A stretch of DNA of 64,000 bases from Gracilaria gracilis (GCA_030374805.1 JARGSG010000225.1:1048564-1112563); one strand, 5' to 3'. Shown: positions 44,149 through 54,137, counted from the stretch's first letter. The notes: generated by a model not told the origin, from the letters alone. Made by a program: numbers and translations.

Positions 44149-44723
44149 GAATCACACCAGCTTTTGGTGTCATCAATCCCGCTCCTGACGACCCCACGTC
44201 CAGGGATCGGGCTCTCGCAGCGCACACGAGCTCAAGTGCTGGTTCCGCACTCGGGCTTGACGATGTTTCTCGTTCGTATGTTTGCCCTGTTGGAGGAGAG
44301 ATACTCTCAGTCCTTACATTGCTTTTATGTGTTCGGTTACTCGATGCTCTTGAAACTGCAGCCAGAGCAAGCGTTGAGGAAATGCTGGAAATTGACTGAC
44401 AGTTTTTCACTGTTGTGGTTAGTTCGCCGGGTACCGGGCGCGTTTTGAAGGCCAAAGCATGGCCAACAGGCGAATGCGTTGGCAAAGAAATTCCAGGAAC
44501 AACGGTGTGGTTAGATGGTCGTAAGGTAGATGGATTCCCGGAAGAGAGGTGTGGTCGTGTCAGGGCTTGGCGAAAGCTGTTGAAGCGGATCGTCACCCCT
44601 GAAGCTGAGACTGAGCAGATTGCGAGTGACGTTAATGTTTCACATCTGAACAAATCCGTCCAACTCAACGGGAACGGAGGGCCATCTATACCTCAAGAAG
44701 GCCAAGCAAACGTAGCTGTTTAG
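44149..44723 (+). pseudogene. Unknown gene, C-terminal part
   Basis: A plus-strand frame reads from about 44149 across an in-frame TGA at about 44398 to a TAG at 44721-44723. It has a hydrophobic stretch (about 44295-44350, LSVLTLLLCVRLLDAL) and then a polar C-terminus with VWLDGRKVDGFPEERCGR. It looks like coding sequence because the frame is open and compositionally even, but I do not know the family. It lies between CACTA-like copy A and the FGGY kinase and may be the first gene of the host island. A minus-strand frame over the same DNA is judged a shadow. Confidence 0.4.
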
Positions 44724-45355
44724 CACTGGAAATTGTTTGTCGTTTCGAAGACCGGCGAACTAGTAGCCTATGTGAGCTTGAACTTGTCACGGACTATGTA
44801 CATAAACTGAAAGACTCACTTCTGTTTGGCTAGTGCCCGGGACAGACACTTCGTCGCCGCCGAATGGTCACATTGAGCTGAAGCATCCAATTACGGAAGT
44901 ACACCGAACGACGTTGCGTAGTACGCTATTTAAGGTTACCAGGGTAGGGATAGCCAAACAGGCTGGGGGTCATTCTGCTGACATCACCTTGTGACGAAAT
45001 GACTTTCTCTGGCAACTTCTCAAAAACAATCTCAAATTCGAATGAAGAGAATTGGTGAGTTGAATCTCTGTCATAGTAGTAGATACAACGGCACCCAGAA
45101 GGCATACCTTTCAAGGTTTGCATCTGAAGAATGAAGAGACTCTTTCCGATCATTGACTACGATAATCTACAGAGACTGATAATCGAAAAACTGTTGTGAT
45201 CTGCATGCTCCTTCCAATTGTAGTCCTCCATGCGGGGAACCATTCGAGATATGCTTCCCTTCGTCAACGCCCCCATCTTCTGGCGAAAAGAGCCTCAAGT
45301 TAATCGAGATGGCGTCTGCTCACGGAAGTCACCATTGAAACGCACCTCAGTGTTA
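44724..45355. other. Intergenic, no gene seen
   Basis: About 630 bp between the unknown gene and the FGGY kinase. No motif or clear promoter element was recognised. Confidence 0.4.
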
Positions 45356-46759
45356 ATGAGCGATGACGTCATAATCGTTGTGGATGTGGGAACACCGGGA
45401 ACAAAGGCCAGTGCATATCAACCAAAGTGTGACAAGCTTTTGAGAGCATCTCGTCGTTCTCATATAACTTACGCAGAAAGGAATATGGTCACACAGAGAC
45501 CCTCAAATTGGCTGTCGGCGACGATCGCCGCTTGTACCGATGTTTTGTAAGATATGGGTCACATAACCGCTATAAGCGTTACCGGTCAAGTGCAAGACCT
45601 CATAGGGTATGGGAATGTACCGGATCTGCTAAATGATAGTGCTGTGCTGTACCATGATGCTCTAGCCCCCACTGAAGCGACAAGACTAACTACTTTGACA
45701 GGTTCACGAATCCTGTCTACAGACCTCCTATCCAAGCTCGTTCTACTACCATCACCATCAGGACAGGATTACAAACTTATAATTGGAGGAGCAGATTATG
45801 TCTGCTACGGGCTTGCGGGTTGTCCCGATCGTCATTTCACTGATGCAACCACCGCAGCAACAACGGGATTGACCAAAGAACCCCATCGTACGTACGACAC
45901 AGCCCTCTTTGAGCAAACACAACTCACGCCATTCCTTCCGTTACTGCCAGAAATAATGCCACGCCCTACGATTGTAGGTCACTTGAGCCCTCAAATGGCC
46001 CGGATACTTGGACGGCCCGAAGCAGCAGGTGTACCTGTGATTCATGCAGGTGGAGACGCCTTCTCAGCGACCGTCGGGGCTGGATGTGATGACGTTGGTT
46101 CTGGCTGTCATGTGTATGGCGGAAGCAGTGGTTGGGTCGTGCAGACTATACGTATCGAAGAAAGGGAGGGCTCGGGACTCGCACTCGCGCACGCAGCGGA
46201 TGAGAACGCTATTGTTGTGGCGGGTTCGGTGGCAGCTGTTGGAGCATGTGCTTCACACGCTTGTGAGGCCTTCCTGAATTGCGACATTAACGACTTGGAC
46301 CAACTAGCCAGTCGCGGCGATATTGGAGCTTCTGGCCTTCTATATGTCCCGTATATCACCGGAAGACGATGCCCTCCTGCTGATGCTGTAGGAGCTCTGT
46401 ATGGCATGAAGGTGACAACGGAAAAACACGATATCGCCAGGGCTGTGATAGAGGGCTTAGTGTTTGCGCTAGCGGATGCGTCGACAGGAATGGCTTGTGA
46501 TGGGGTAGAGATTGTCGGAGGTGTAGCGGTTAGTACCGTGTTTGTTAATGGGGTTAAAGCTCTATTTTGTGGGGCACGACTAGGTGAACGTGATGTTGGT
46601 GTCAAAGGTGCTCGAGTTATTGGTGCTAGAGTCCTCGACTTGGGCATTACGAACCGGGCCAAAGCAACTTACACCTTCGTTTCTGAAGAAGAACAGCGGA
46701 AGTGGACGCAAGCTTACCAAAGATGGAAGCGCATTGTATCACATATGGAGTGTTTGTAA
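45356..46759 (+). pseudogene. FGGY-family sugar kinase (xylulokinase-like) with one in-frame stop
   Basis: FGGY kinases phosphorylate sugars with ATP; xylulokinase makes xylulose 5-phosphate for the pentose phosphate pathway. The start ATG at 45356 is chosen because VVDVGTPGTKA, the N-terminal phosphate-binding loop, follows at once. Then come ITAISVTGQVQDL, AGGDAFSATVGAG (with the catalytic Asp in the usual GGD), YGGSSGWV, LLYVPYITGRRCP and a GG.A..T..VNGV region near the end. Length is 467 codons including the stops, close to the usual ~500. A TAA at 45548-45550 lies in frame between DVL and DMG, exactly at the start of a conserved strand; the frame is otherwise clean. It may be a pseudogene or carry a single-base error. 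The specific sugar is not known. Confidence 0.8.
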
Positions 46760-47225
46760 AATGCGTGATGCTTGACTCCTCAGAAACAACAGTTTCAAAC
46801 CATTTCAGTCAGTTGAGGGCGCCTGTGGCGTTCCTTTTGCCAGCGACCTTTGAAGAGGCGTCTGATTGTTTTAACGAACAAAGTTGTACTCGTTTTGCAG
46901 GGTTGACAGAACAAGTCGCGATTAGTCATGCAACGGTTTTACCAGCAAAACTACAGTTATGCTTTCGAAACCGTTGTATGACTATCTGACTCTTTCATAT
47001 GATTTCCCACACGGCGCTTGGCGATAGGGCGATCTTAATTCGAGAGCCTTGTGACAAAATGGGAATGAGAGAAGTTTTGTGGCACCTGAAGTGTAGCCAC
47101 GACCGTCGCACACACAGTGTGAGCATCCCAAAACTTCGGCTGAACAGTTCATCTGAAGCTAAACAGAATCGACAAAGAGCCTCACATGACAGTCTCGCTT
47201 GAATCAGAAGTCTGAACCCGGAACA
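46760..47225. other. Intergenic, no gene seen
   Basis: About 465 bp with only short frames and no motif. Confidence 0.4.
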
Positions 47226-47720
47226 ATGCCGTCTTTGCGCGTATCTGTCAATGGCGCTGACACGCCAATTGAGATGGAAATGCCAAAAGGTTCAAAGGTG
47301 TCCCATCTACGTGCTGCAATACTTGCGGACCACAGCAATGCGTGCAAAAATGCTCGGATCATAGTTCAAGGGAAAGTACTGGGTGAGGAACGGTTGTTAT
47401 CCTCACCTTCAATTCTGGCATGTGGACTGGTTCAATGCGCCGTTACGACGCCTTCACCGTCTGCCGAGGAGAGCTCGCGCAAGTCGCACAGCTCTACGCG
47501 TATTACTATGGAGAACACATCAAATGACGCACGATCTGGGCGAAGGAGACTTGAATGGATATGCGGGTTTCTAATTGGACTGCTCTTCGGATTCATCATG
47601 GTCATAGTCTCGATGGACAAGAGCATTGGCATGTCAGAACGATGGCGCAGCGGACTCGTGTGTGGCGTGGCGTTAAACTTTGTATTCGGCGGTCTAATGT
47701 TAATCAAGTGTGGGATCTGA
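47226..47720 (+). CDS. Ubiquitin-like domain membrane protein, intact
   Basis: A 164-residue protein ending in TGA; the start at 47226 is chosen because MPSLRVSVNG begins a ubiquitin-like fold directly. Residues 1 to about 75 look like a ubiquitin-like domain (MPKGSKVSHLRAAI, ARIIVQGKVLGEE, LVQCAVT). A Ser-rich linker follows, then two hydrophobic helices (about 111-131, WICGFLIGLLFGFIMVIV, and about 143-163, GLVCGVALNFVFGGLMLI). An N-terminal ubiquitin-like domain plus C-terminal helices recalls Dsc3/TMUB-type proteins of membrane-associated protein degradation, but the assignment is tentative. It is convergent with UROD, whose stop lies about 120 bp away. Confidence 0.6.
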   Translation: MPSLRVSVNGADTPIEMEMPKGSKVSHLRAAILADHSNACKNARIIVQGKVLGEERLLSSPSILACGLVQCAVTTPSPSAEESSRKSHSSTRITMENTSNDARSGRRRLEWICGFLIGLLFGFIMVIVSMDKSIGMSERWRSGLVCGVALNFVFGGLMLIKCGI

Positions 47721-47843
47721 AAGGCAGGAGAAGAATAACCAAGATAGTTCGGTTCAGAGTTGACAGCAAATGCGGACAGCTGGGGATGAACATTAGCCAG
47801 TTTACTGACTCAGACAAAAGTAAACGACAGTCATTGATACTGT

Positions 47844-49085
47844 TCACACAGAAACCGGAGCTAGTTCCTTGACGCTATCGAAGAACTCAGCGACCGCAGA
47901 TTCAGGTGTTTGCTGTACCACACCATGCCCGAGGTTCATTATGAGCTTCTGTGTGCCGCCATTCTGCATCACAGTGTCTGACACAGCGGCGTGAATGGCA
48001 TATTCATCACCAACTGCCAGTACAGCGGGATCGACGTTCCCTTGCAGCACACCACTCTACTCTCGCCTGACATCAGAGAGGCGCACGGACCAGTCAACAC
48101 CCAGCACATCAGCCACGCCACTAAACTCTGAGCAAATGTTGTTTATCTTTCCCGCCAAGCCATTGGCAAAAAAAATGACGAGCGTATCCGGGCATCGCTT
48201 CTTGATTGCCGTGATTGATTTCTTGGCATAGGGAATCGCGAAGCGCCTGTACTGTTCCGGCGACAGGTGGTGTGCCCAGGAATCAAAGAGTTGAACGGCT
48301 TGAGCTCCTGACTCTATCTGAAAGACAGCATAAGCGGCGACAAGGTCCAAGAGTCGATCCAGCAGCAGAGGCAGACTATCGTCAGACGTAGAGTACATGA
48401 AGCGCTTAACGTTGAGCAGGTTCTTAGCTGAGCGACCCTCGATCATGTAGGCGGCGAGCGTGAATGGAGTGCCAACAAAACCGAGCAGCGCAGTGTGCGG
48501 ATCGATGTCGCGTCGGAGCGCCTGCAAAACCTGACGCACAAACTGGAGTTTTCCCAGATCAAACTCATTGGCAATGAGGCTCCGAATCTGCTCATGAGTT
48601 CTCAGCGGGTCTGTCATGATGGGCCCCGTGCCGGGGACGATATCAAAGTGCTGGCCGAACACTGGCAACGGCGTGAGGATGTCGGAGAAGAAAATGACGG
48701 CGTCGACGCCAAAGGGGCGCCACGGCTGCAACGAGAGCTCGCGCGCGATGTCGAAAGTCTCGGAGCGGTGGCGGAAGGGGTACTTTTCGCTCTAGGCGCG
48801 GAAGTCGGCCATGTAGCGGCCAGCCTGACGCATGAGCCAGACGGGCGGACGCTCAACGCGCTGGCCGCGGGCGGCGCGCAGCAGCAGTGGCTCGTTCGCC
48901 GGCGTGGGCAGCGCGGAGGCTCGCAGCCGCCGCGGCGAGAGCGGTGCCGCCTTGTGAACGACGCTTCGCGCGTCGCGGCGCGCGCGAAGCGGCAGCGCGC
49001 CAACGAAAGCGGACGGCGGCGCTATGCTGCAGGCGCGGGCGATGCGCGCCGGCGAGTACGCGAGGCGCAAGCTCATCGCGTGCAT
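47844..49085 (-). pseudogene. hemE: Uroporphyrinogen decarboxylase with two in-frame TAG codons
   Basis: UROD removes four carboxyl groups from uroporphyrinogen III to give coproporphyrinogen III in haem and chlorophyll synthesis. One uninterrupted register of 413 codons ends in TGA. The first ~75 residues are Arg/Ala/Ser-rich with few acids, like a plastid transit peptide. Then come [54 protein letters not shown] and NLGHGV, so the residues known to matter (Arg in RQAGR, Asp in FSDI, Tyr in AYMIEG, Ser in FDSW, His in LGHG) are all present. TAG codons at 48792-48794 and 48057-48059 interrupt it at variable positions. A very recent pseudogene or sequence error fits best, since everything else is conserved. 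Divergent from the EF-hand gene. Confidence 0.9.
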
Positions 49086-49348
49086 CAGGCGGCGCTGAGA
49101 TCAAGCGGCACGCGCACTCGCACTTCCTTACAGCGCGGTGGCACTGACAGCTCGCTGCGCGCCGCTGTTGCCCCCCGCGTGAGTGCGTCGCTGTTGCCCC
49201 CGGCGCGCGCGTGCGCGGGCTGCACGTGGCCGAATTGCGCACACGCGCCAGAGTATTGGCGCAGCAGCGGCGCGCCGTAGCGCCGTATAAAAAAGCGCCG
49301 CGCCGCGACGCTCGCAGCTCCACCTCCGCTCTTCTCTTCTCAAACACA
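49086..49348. promoter_or_regulatory. Divergent promoter region, UROD / EF-hand gene
   Basis: Only about 260 bp separate the two start codons. A TATAAAAAA box on the plus strand at 49286-49294 lies about 55 bp before the EF-hand ATG and would place a transcription start near 49315-49325. The whole stretch is very rich in G+C and CpG, unlike the transposon DNA around it. No equally clear TATA box was seen for UROD. Confidence 0.6.
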
Positions 49349-49729
49349 ATGCCCCTGCCCAGCGCCGCGCGCCCGCGCGCGCCGCGTCCTCCTAGCACCT
49401 CCCTGGCGCCCCCGCGCCGTCTCTGCCTCGCCCTCTCGCTCGACTTCTCTGCGCCCTCTACGCTCTCGCGCGGGAGCGAGCTGGCCACCTTCCCCAGCAC
49501 CAGCCTGTCGCAGGTCTCCCCCGACCATGCAGAGGCCTCCGTCAGCATGGAGAGCATTGGAGAGGGGAGCGCGGAAGAGCGCCTACGGTACCTTTTCCAA
49601 ATGTATGACACCGACAGTTGTGGCGACCTCGACGCAGCTGAGATCGAAAAAGGTTTTTGTTGTCATCAGTTACACCATCCGCAGCATCCGCATCTGCGTT
49701 TGTCAATGCGGACGTGTCGAAGTTTATGA
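49349..49729 (+). CDS. EF-hand protein, first exon or truncated gene
   Basis: Starts at the ATG downstream of the TATA box. Residues 1 to about 60 are Pro/Ser/Arg/Ala-rich and could be a targeting or disordered segment. Then ERLRYLFQMYDTDSCGDLDAAEIE is a clear EF-hand: loop D-T-D-S-C-G-D-L-D-A-A-E with acids at positions 1, 3, 9 and 12 and Gly at 6, preceded by a matching helix. The reading frame loses sense just after it (CHQLHHPQHPH) at a GGTTTTTG that could be a splice donor, so more exons may follow, or the gene is broken there. Without the rest of the protein its function cannot be named. Confidence 0.6.
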   Translation: MPLPSAARPRAPRPPSTSLAPPRRLCLALSLDFSAPSTLSRGSELATFPSTSLSQVSPDHAEASVSMESIGEGSAEERLRYLFQMYDTDSCGDLDAAEIEKGFCCHQLHHPQHPHLRLSMRTCRSL

Positions 49730-50576
49730 ATCCGTTCTACACATAGAACAGAGAAGCCCCACAGTAAGGACAGGAGACTGTTCCCTGTTACTTGCTTGTG
49801 GCTTGGGTTCTGCAACTTTTCCATATCTCACGCCATACCTTTACGTATTGTGAGTTCTTTCTGGATAATCTGGCAATCAGCCAAGCGCTTCGCGATGTTG
49901 TGGTGGTGAGCGCATATTTATCGAGAGGGTTTACAACAAGTTATGATCCATGATAGATATGGTGGAATCGGAAGTGTTATGGAATTGGAAACATGAGCTT
50001 TGTGAGAAGGGCAAAATGTACGGCAATTGGCGTAGGCGGTACAAGTTAAAAATCGGAAGCTCACTGCATCAGTATTGGCCATGAGATGCGCCATAAGCCT
50101 CTCAACTTTGTCATCGCAGCCCTTGTCGCCGCTCAAGCTCTCAGATACCCCGGGATGCATAACCGTCACTTCTCTTGCTTCGCTCACACCAATCGCTTCG
50201 AAAACTCTATATTAATGGTCTTTCGTACTGTCTGTTCAATGCTCATGACAGCTCGAAAAGGGTTTTGCACAACGCGTTTAATGGAATGAGACAAGAATTC
50301 GTGTCCCGGTTTTCTGCCAATCAGAGAACGACGATGGTTCCCTCGTGTCCTCTCTGCTAACCAATGAGCTACGCTTTACATATCTCGCTACCTTTACCCG
50401 TTTTCTTCCGAGAGGGCACTGCAACTGACCCTGTACGGAAGCTGTGACGGCGCAAGAAAATCTCATCTGCCAAAATCCTTCTGCTTTCTGTGCAGTCTGG
50501 CAGAAGAGCGACGCCGACATTGCTTTCAAAGTTAATCACACCGAACCGATCGAGCGTTGAAAGGTCTAGATTACAT
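49730..50576. other. No recognisable gene
   Basis: Possible downstream exons of the EF-hand gene would lie here, but none was identified. Composition falls to that of the transposon regions by about 49750. Confidence 0.4.
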
Positions 50577-51572
50577 TCATGACATTCCTACTTGAGCAAA
50601 AGAAGACGTGGTCGACGTTATGGCCGAAGACTTCATCGCAAGAACATTGGAAGGAATCGTCCTTACCTTATAGAATGAACGATTCACATGTCTCGCTTCG
50701 GCTGCATCCCTCATGTTGCCAGTTATATTCCTGACACTGTAACATCCCTGGACTGCGTACCTGCAAGACGTGGCTGTTGTACTGTTTCGGTACATGCAAT
50801 TGATAATCGGCGCCAGGTTTGTAGCGTAAGGGAAGCGGCGAATCGATATTCTTTCTGGCTGTGGTTTGGTACACAATTGCGTATTCGGGTGCAAGGAACA
50901 CTCACTGTCAAAATGGATTGGGGGTGAATATCCAACAACTGCGACGGCAATCTGCTCGGGAATGTTTTCTATTTCGGCTCCATTGGGCATCACTGACAGA
51001 GTCCATACAGCTCCTCTGTACCTGTAAACGTCCCTTCTCAAAGCTGTTTATTATATTCTCATGCGAACACCTTGAAGAGTCTCTGGAACACGGGTGCAAA
51101 TGGAATTACGGTTTTGCTTCTCGTCCAGGAAGTAACGACGTCCCGAAATGTCTAACATCTCGATCACTCTATCGACGCAATGAATGTTCTCGACCGATCG
51201 CACAGTGTTCTGTCTACCCTCTACATATACTACACCGTGAGCAGAGTCTTCTGTAAGACCATATTGCCACGCTACATCAACCAGGACCGGTGTGACAGTA
51301 TCCAGTCCTCCACTAGTTTGAAATTCAAGAAAAACCTCGTATATCTGGTGCACTGCACCATAGTACAAATCCCTTTGGTCTATTTCCGTGGATCAGAAGG
51401 ATGTTTCTGAAGGTAATGAATCTGGGACAAAGTGTGCAGCAATATGACATTTTTGACGTGCAGACTGCTGTTTCGAGAAACGTGCCCGAAAGACATCTTT
51501 GGTCTCTAAGGATATTGTGTAACCATCTCTCAGTATCGATGCACTGCCGAAGCGTTTGAAGTACTTGAGATT
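50577..51572 (-). pseudogene. C-terminal extension of CACTA-like transposase copy B
   Basis: The same minus-strand frame as the transposase continues past its TAA (51573) to a TGA at 50577, crossed only by a TGA at 51393-51395 and a TAA at 51051-51053. The stretch has a homologue in copy C (57030-57689, plus): copy B HIAAHFV and PVLVDVAWQYGLTED match copy C HIAAYFV and PVFVDGSWEYGIFED, and GRRYFL matches GRCYYL. So this was once coding. Either the transposase was longer and is now truncated, or this is a third gene or an exon downstream of introns. The last block (51041-50577) has no homologue in copy C and is less certain. Confidence 0.55.
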
Positions 51573-54137
51573 TTAGTTGGAGAGGGCGTGGTTGAAGGTC
51601 TCTGATACAATTCGATTCAAAGCAAATTGGAAATCATTTGAAACATGTTCTGAAATCGATCCTACACCGTGGCATCGAACATTGACTCCTGTGCCATGCA
51701 TCGAATTTTCGACGCCTTTCATGTCGCTGGACGAATTTCTAAGGCTAACGGAATTGGAACCATCATTCTGTCTTCCGGGTGTCGTACCATTGTTCGTGAG
51801 TTTGAGGGCCAAAAGTCGGAAGTTCTTGTGAAATATATGGGAGCTAATGTGAGAGGTGCTCTGTATCCTTTTTCCAACTTCTCCAAGTAATCTCTCAATT
51901 ACGAACTGCGATGACAGTAGGAGTGGTCCACATTCTCTGAGAAGGTGCGGAAGATGAAGTATTGCGTGTGTTGTTGGCGTAAAGCAGAATGAATCGGATT
52001 CCGAACGGTAGAACAAGATACAGAACCTCGTGTACGCCTCCTCGATGACAGATTGCATCATTTGCACCTGCTCCGGCCCAGAGTTGTAGGAAAATGAAAG
52101 TGATACGAGCTTTGATGTGACCACAGCCAGAAGCAGGATACCTTTTCGAACCCTGTATCGGTGTAAGAAAGGAACCAAGTACAGCTCAGCATGGCGTCTG
52201 AAATCCTCCGCCTCATATCTTGAAAGGTACTCAAGAGAAAGTAGGGATCTTCCCCATGAGCTGGGTACCGCTTGTCTTGAGTGTTCCATAGATCTGTTGA
52301 TCTTCGACAAAGTATCACCTGAAATACAGTATCCTGGTTTCGGGGAAACTCCTTCAAGTTTGGGATGCGATCCCGTAATGAGGTTAAGAACATGTTTCAG
52401 CCAGCCTAAGAGAACTGGATGCATAGCATCATACGGAAAGGAGAACACATAATCCATCTTCAAGTGGGACAATACTGACCTTCTCTTGATTCCAGAGCTC
52501 ATACGGATTTCTTTTCTGATTCTTGGGTCAACATGTTCCTGAGAAAGCTTTCTCCATGCTATCATAACATCCTTACTTTCCCGCTTTCCTGGACATTCCA
52601 GGTCAATGAAATCTCGTATGGCCCGTGAGTTTCCCGTTCGAAAAAGGTGCTTGATGGCTCCCACTCTCATCTCAGGTACCGCGCAATTACTATTGCACTG
52701 TTTCACGTACTGCTTCGTCTTGTGGCAAAATCGACAGAATGTTGTCCCGTTATGTCCAACATAGCCAAAGACCTTTGAGGCAGCTGGCCAATCTGCTGTA
52801 AAGTACAGCACAAATGCCTTCACCGTTCGTATTTTTCTATCGTAACACGGCATTCTGATACCGTTCTCGAGAGTTCGGAGATCGAGCACCAATTCTGCGA
52901 GGAAAGTGTTAAAATACTCCGAGTCATGATTCCCAGGAATTACTGCATGAATTATTGCGTTGGATGCTTTGCTTCGTGCCTTCGGTCTGAAGTTGAGGAT
53001 TGTTGACACGAGAGGCCATGTCGAGATTACTGTACCATTCCTACGCTTTCCGCACTCAAATCCATCAGTAGAGAGTGTGACATATATGAATATCTCTTCA
53101 TCCTCCCTCCAACCTCGCAAATTTGATTCATGCAATATAAAGAAGGTAGAGCCATGGTAGTAATCATGGGGAGGTCTCTGCTGAATTGGAAGCGATATAC
53201 TGTTACAGGCTCTTCTAAAACCATCCATGAGTTCTGCAAACGTCTCTTTGGCGTTGGAACGACCTCTAAGTGCTGAAGACAGTTTCAAAAACCAAAAGGA
53301 TTTCGATTCTTTCTTGAACTTTTTACCAAATACGGGGCAGCACTTCATTTTCTTCGCACATCCAGATTGAGCAGCATGACCGTGAGGGCACATTGCGACT
53401 TTGAACTTGCACAACAATGACTTTCGAATTGAGTACGCATTCAAACTCTTGATTGAGAACCTAGATGAGAGAGGTTGTGTCTGCAGCAACCTTTGAAGCG
53501 CTCTTTGCCACACGTCAGACATCTCGGCACTGTGCAAAAAGTCTGCAAGTCTTTCGAACTCTGCTTGTTTCTCACACGGGTAGTGCATGCTATTCTGAGA
53601 GCTCGCGTACTGATCTTCCTGTGAAAGAGGGGCAGGGATGTCCCATAGATCTTGTTCAATTGTTATTACATCTGGCGAAAGCAACAAATACTCTTCCTCT
53701 TCACTGAAGTGTTGCATTCTCGCAGTTATTTCTGTCTGGGCACCTGTTGTACCGTCGTCGCGAAGCTGTTCATGATTTTTAGCTATTTCTAGAGACATGT
53801 CTGCCGAGCGCAGGGAGTTGTGCATCGATTCATTCAATGGAACGTTCAAGTATTGGGAGCTGAGAGTGTTCTGACCGTTCTCGTTGCCGATCTCTTCCTC
53901 AGCTACTGAATTAAGTATGTTTAGCAGCTCTGGTACCTCTTCGTTATGCATTGATGTTCCGATATTCGTCTCCCATCTGCATCTTCTCCGGACTGATGCT
54001 CCATTTTGAACGCCTTGCTTCGCAGAATCTGCGGATGCTAGAGGACTGTACCCATCCTGCAGTTCTACACCGGCAAAGTTCTGACCTGAGCTTTCCCACC
54101 TATATCGTTTCCGGCGACCATGTCCTTCGGCAGACAT
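51573..54137 (-). CDS. CACTA/Tnp2-like transposase, copy B (854 codons)
   Basis: A long intact frame; would mobilise its element in the nucleus. N-terminus: two basic boxes, RRKRYRWES and VRRRCRWET. Acidic/Ser-rich stretch, then FERLADFLHSAEMSDVWQRAL. Then CPHGHAAQ..C......CCPVFGKKF, a zinc-ribbon-like site whose last Cys is Phe here (copy A has CAVCHESF). The catalytic region shows YVTLSTDGFECG, WPLVSTILNF, CYDRKIRTVKAFVLYFTADWPAASKV, GTTFCRFCHKTKQYVKQC, and DAMHPVLLGWLKHV (a Tnp2-family hallmark: Asp-x-Met-His). The C-terminal part has FTPTTHAILHLP and SSQFVIERLLGEVGKR. Head-to-head with ORF2 (start codons about 520 bp apart). The TAA at 51573 may be premature, since homology continues beyond it. 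Confidence 0.85.
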   Translation of the reverse strand: MSAEGHGRRKRYRWESSGQNFAGVELQDGYSPLASADSAKQGVQNGASVRRRCRWETNIGTSMHNEEVPELLNILNSVAEEEIGNENGQNTLSSQYLNVPLNESMHNSLRSADMSLEIAKNHEQLRDDGTTGAQTEITARMQHFSEEEEYLLLSPDVITIEQDLWDIPAPLSQEDQYASSQNSMHYPCEKQAEFERLADFLHSAEMSDVWQRALQRLLQTQPLSSRFSIKSLNAYSIRKSLLCKFKVAMCPHGHAAQSGCAKKMKCCPVFGKKFKKESKSFWFLKLSSALRGRSNAKETFAELMDGFRRACNSISLPIQQRPPHDYYHGSTFFILHESNLRGWREDEEIFIYVTLSTDGFECGKRRNGTVISTWPLVSTILNFRPKARSKASNAIIHAVIPGNHDSEYFNTFLAELVLDLRTLENGIRMPCYDRKIRTVKAFVLYFTADWPAASKVFGYVGHNGTTFCRFCHKTKQYVKQCNSNCAVPEMRVGAIKHLFRTGNSRAIRDFIDLECPGKRESKDVMIAWRKLSQEHVDPRIRKEIRMSSGIKRRSVLSHLKMDYVFSFPYDAMHPVLLGWLKHVLNLITGSHPKLEGVSPKPGYCISGDTLSKINRSMEHSRQAVPSSWGRSLLSLEYLSRYEAEDFRRHAELYLVPFLHRYRVRKGILLLAVVTSKLVSLSFSYNSGPEQVQMMQSVIEEAYTRFCILFYRSESDSFCFTPTTHAILHLPHLLRECGPLLLSSQFVIERLLGEVGKRIQSTSHISSHIFHKNFRLLALKLTNNGTTPGRQNDGSNSVSLRNSSSDMKGVENSMHGTGVNVRCHGVGSISEHVSNDFQFALNRIVSETFNHALSN

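Noticed and set aside
46108-46662. 184-codon minus-strand ORF opposite the FGGY kinase
   Set aside because: It is Pro/Ser/Thr/Ala-rich, antisense to conserved kinase motifs and has no motif of its own.
26232-49085. Reassigned stop codons (TAA/TAG read as Gln or Tyr)
   Set aside because: Two TAGs in chromovirus copy 2 stand opposite Tyr in copy 1 and the first UROD TAG may replace Tyr. But other stops stand opposite Glu (27940), Ser (42627) and probably Trp (about 7669), TGA also occurs in frame (60254, 62051), and intact frames end in TAA, TAG and TGA alike. Ordinary decay or error explains all of this.
48853-49611. 252-codon Arg-rich minus-strand ORF and 261-codon plus-strand ORF over UROD
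   Set aside because: Both are shadows of the UROD and EF-hand coding sequence in very G+C-rich DNA; UROD has recognisable motifs in the other frame.
49651-49667. A 17-base intron after the EF-hand
   Set aside because: GTTTTTGTTGTCATCAG has GT...AG ends but is far too short for a spliceosomal intron in a typical genome; a longer intron or a break is more likely.
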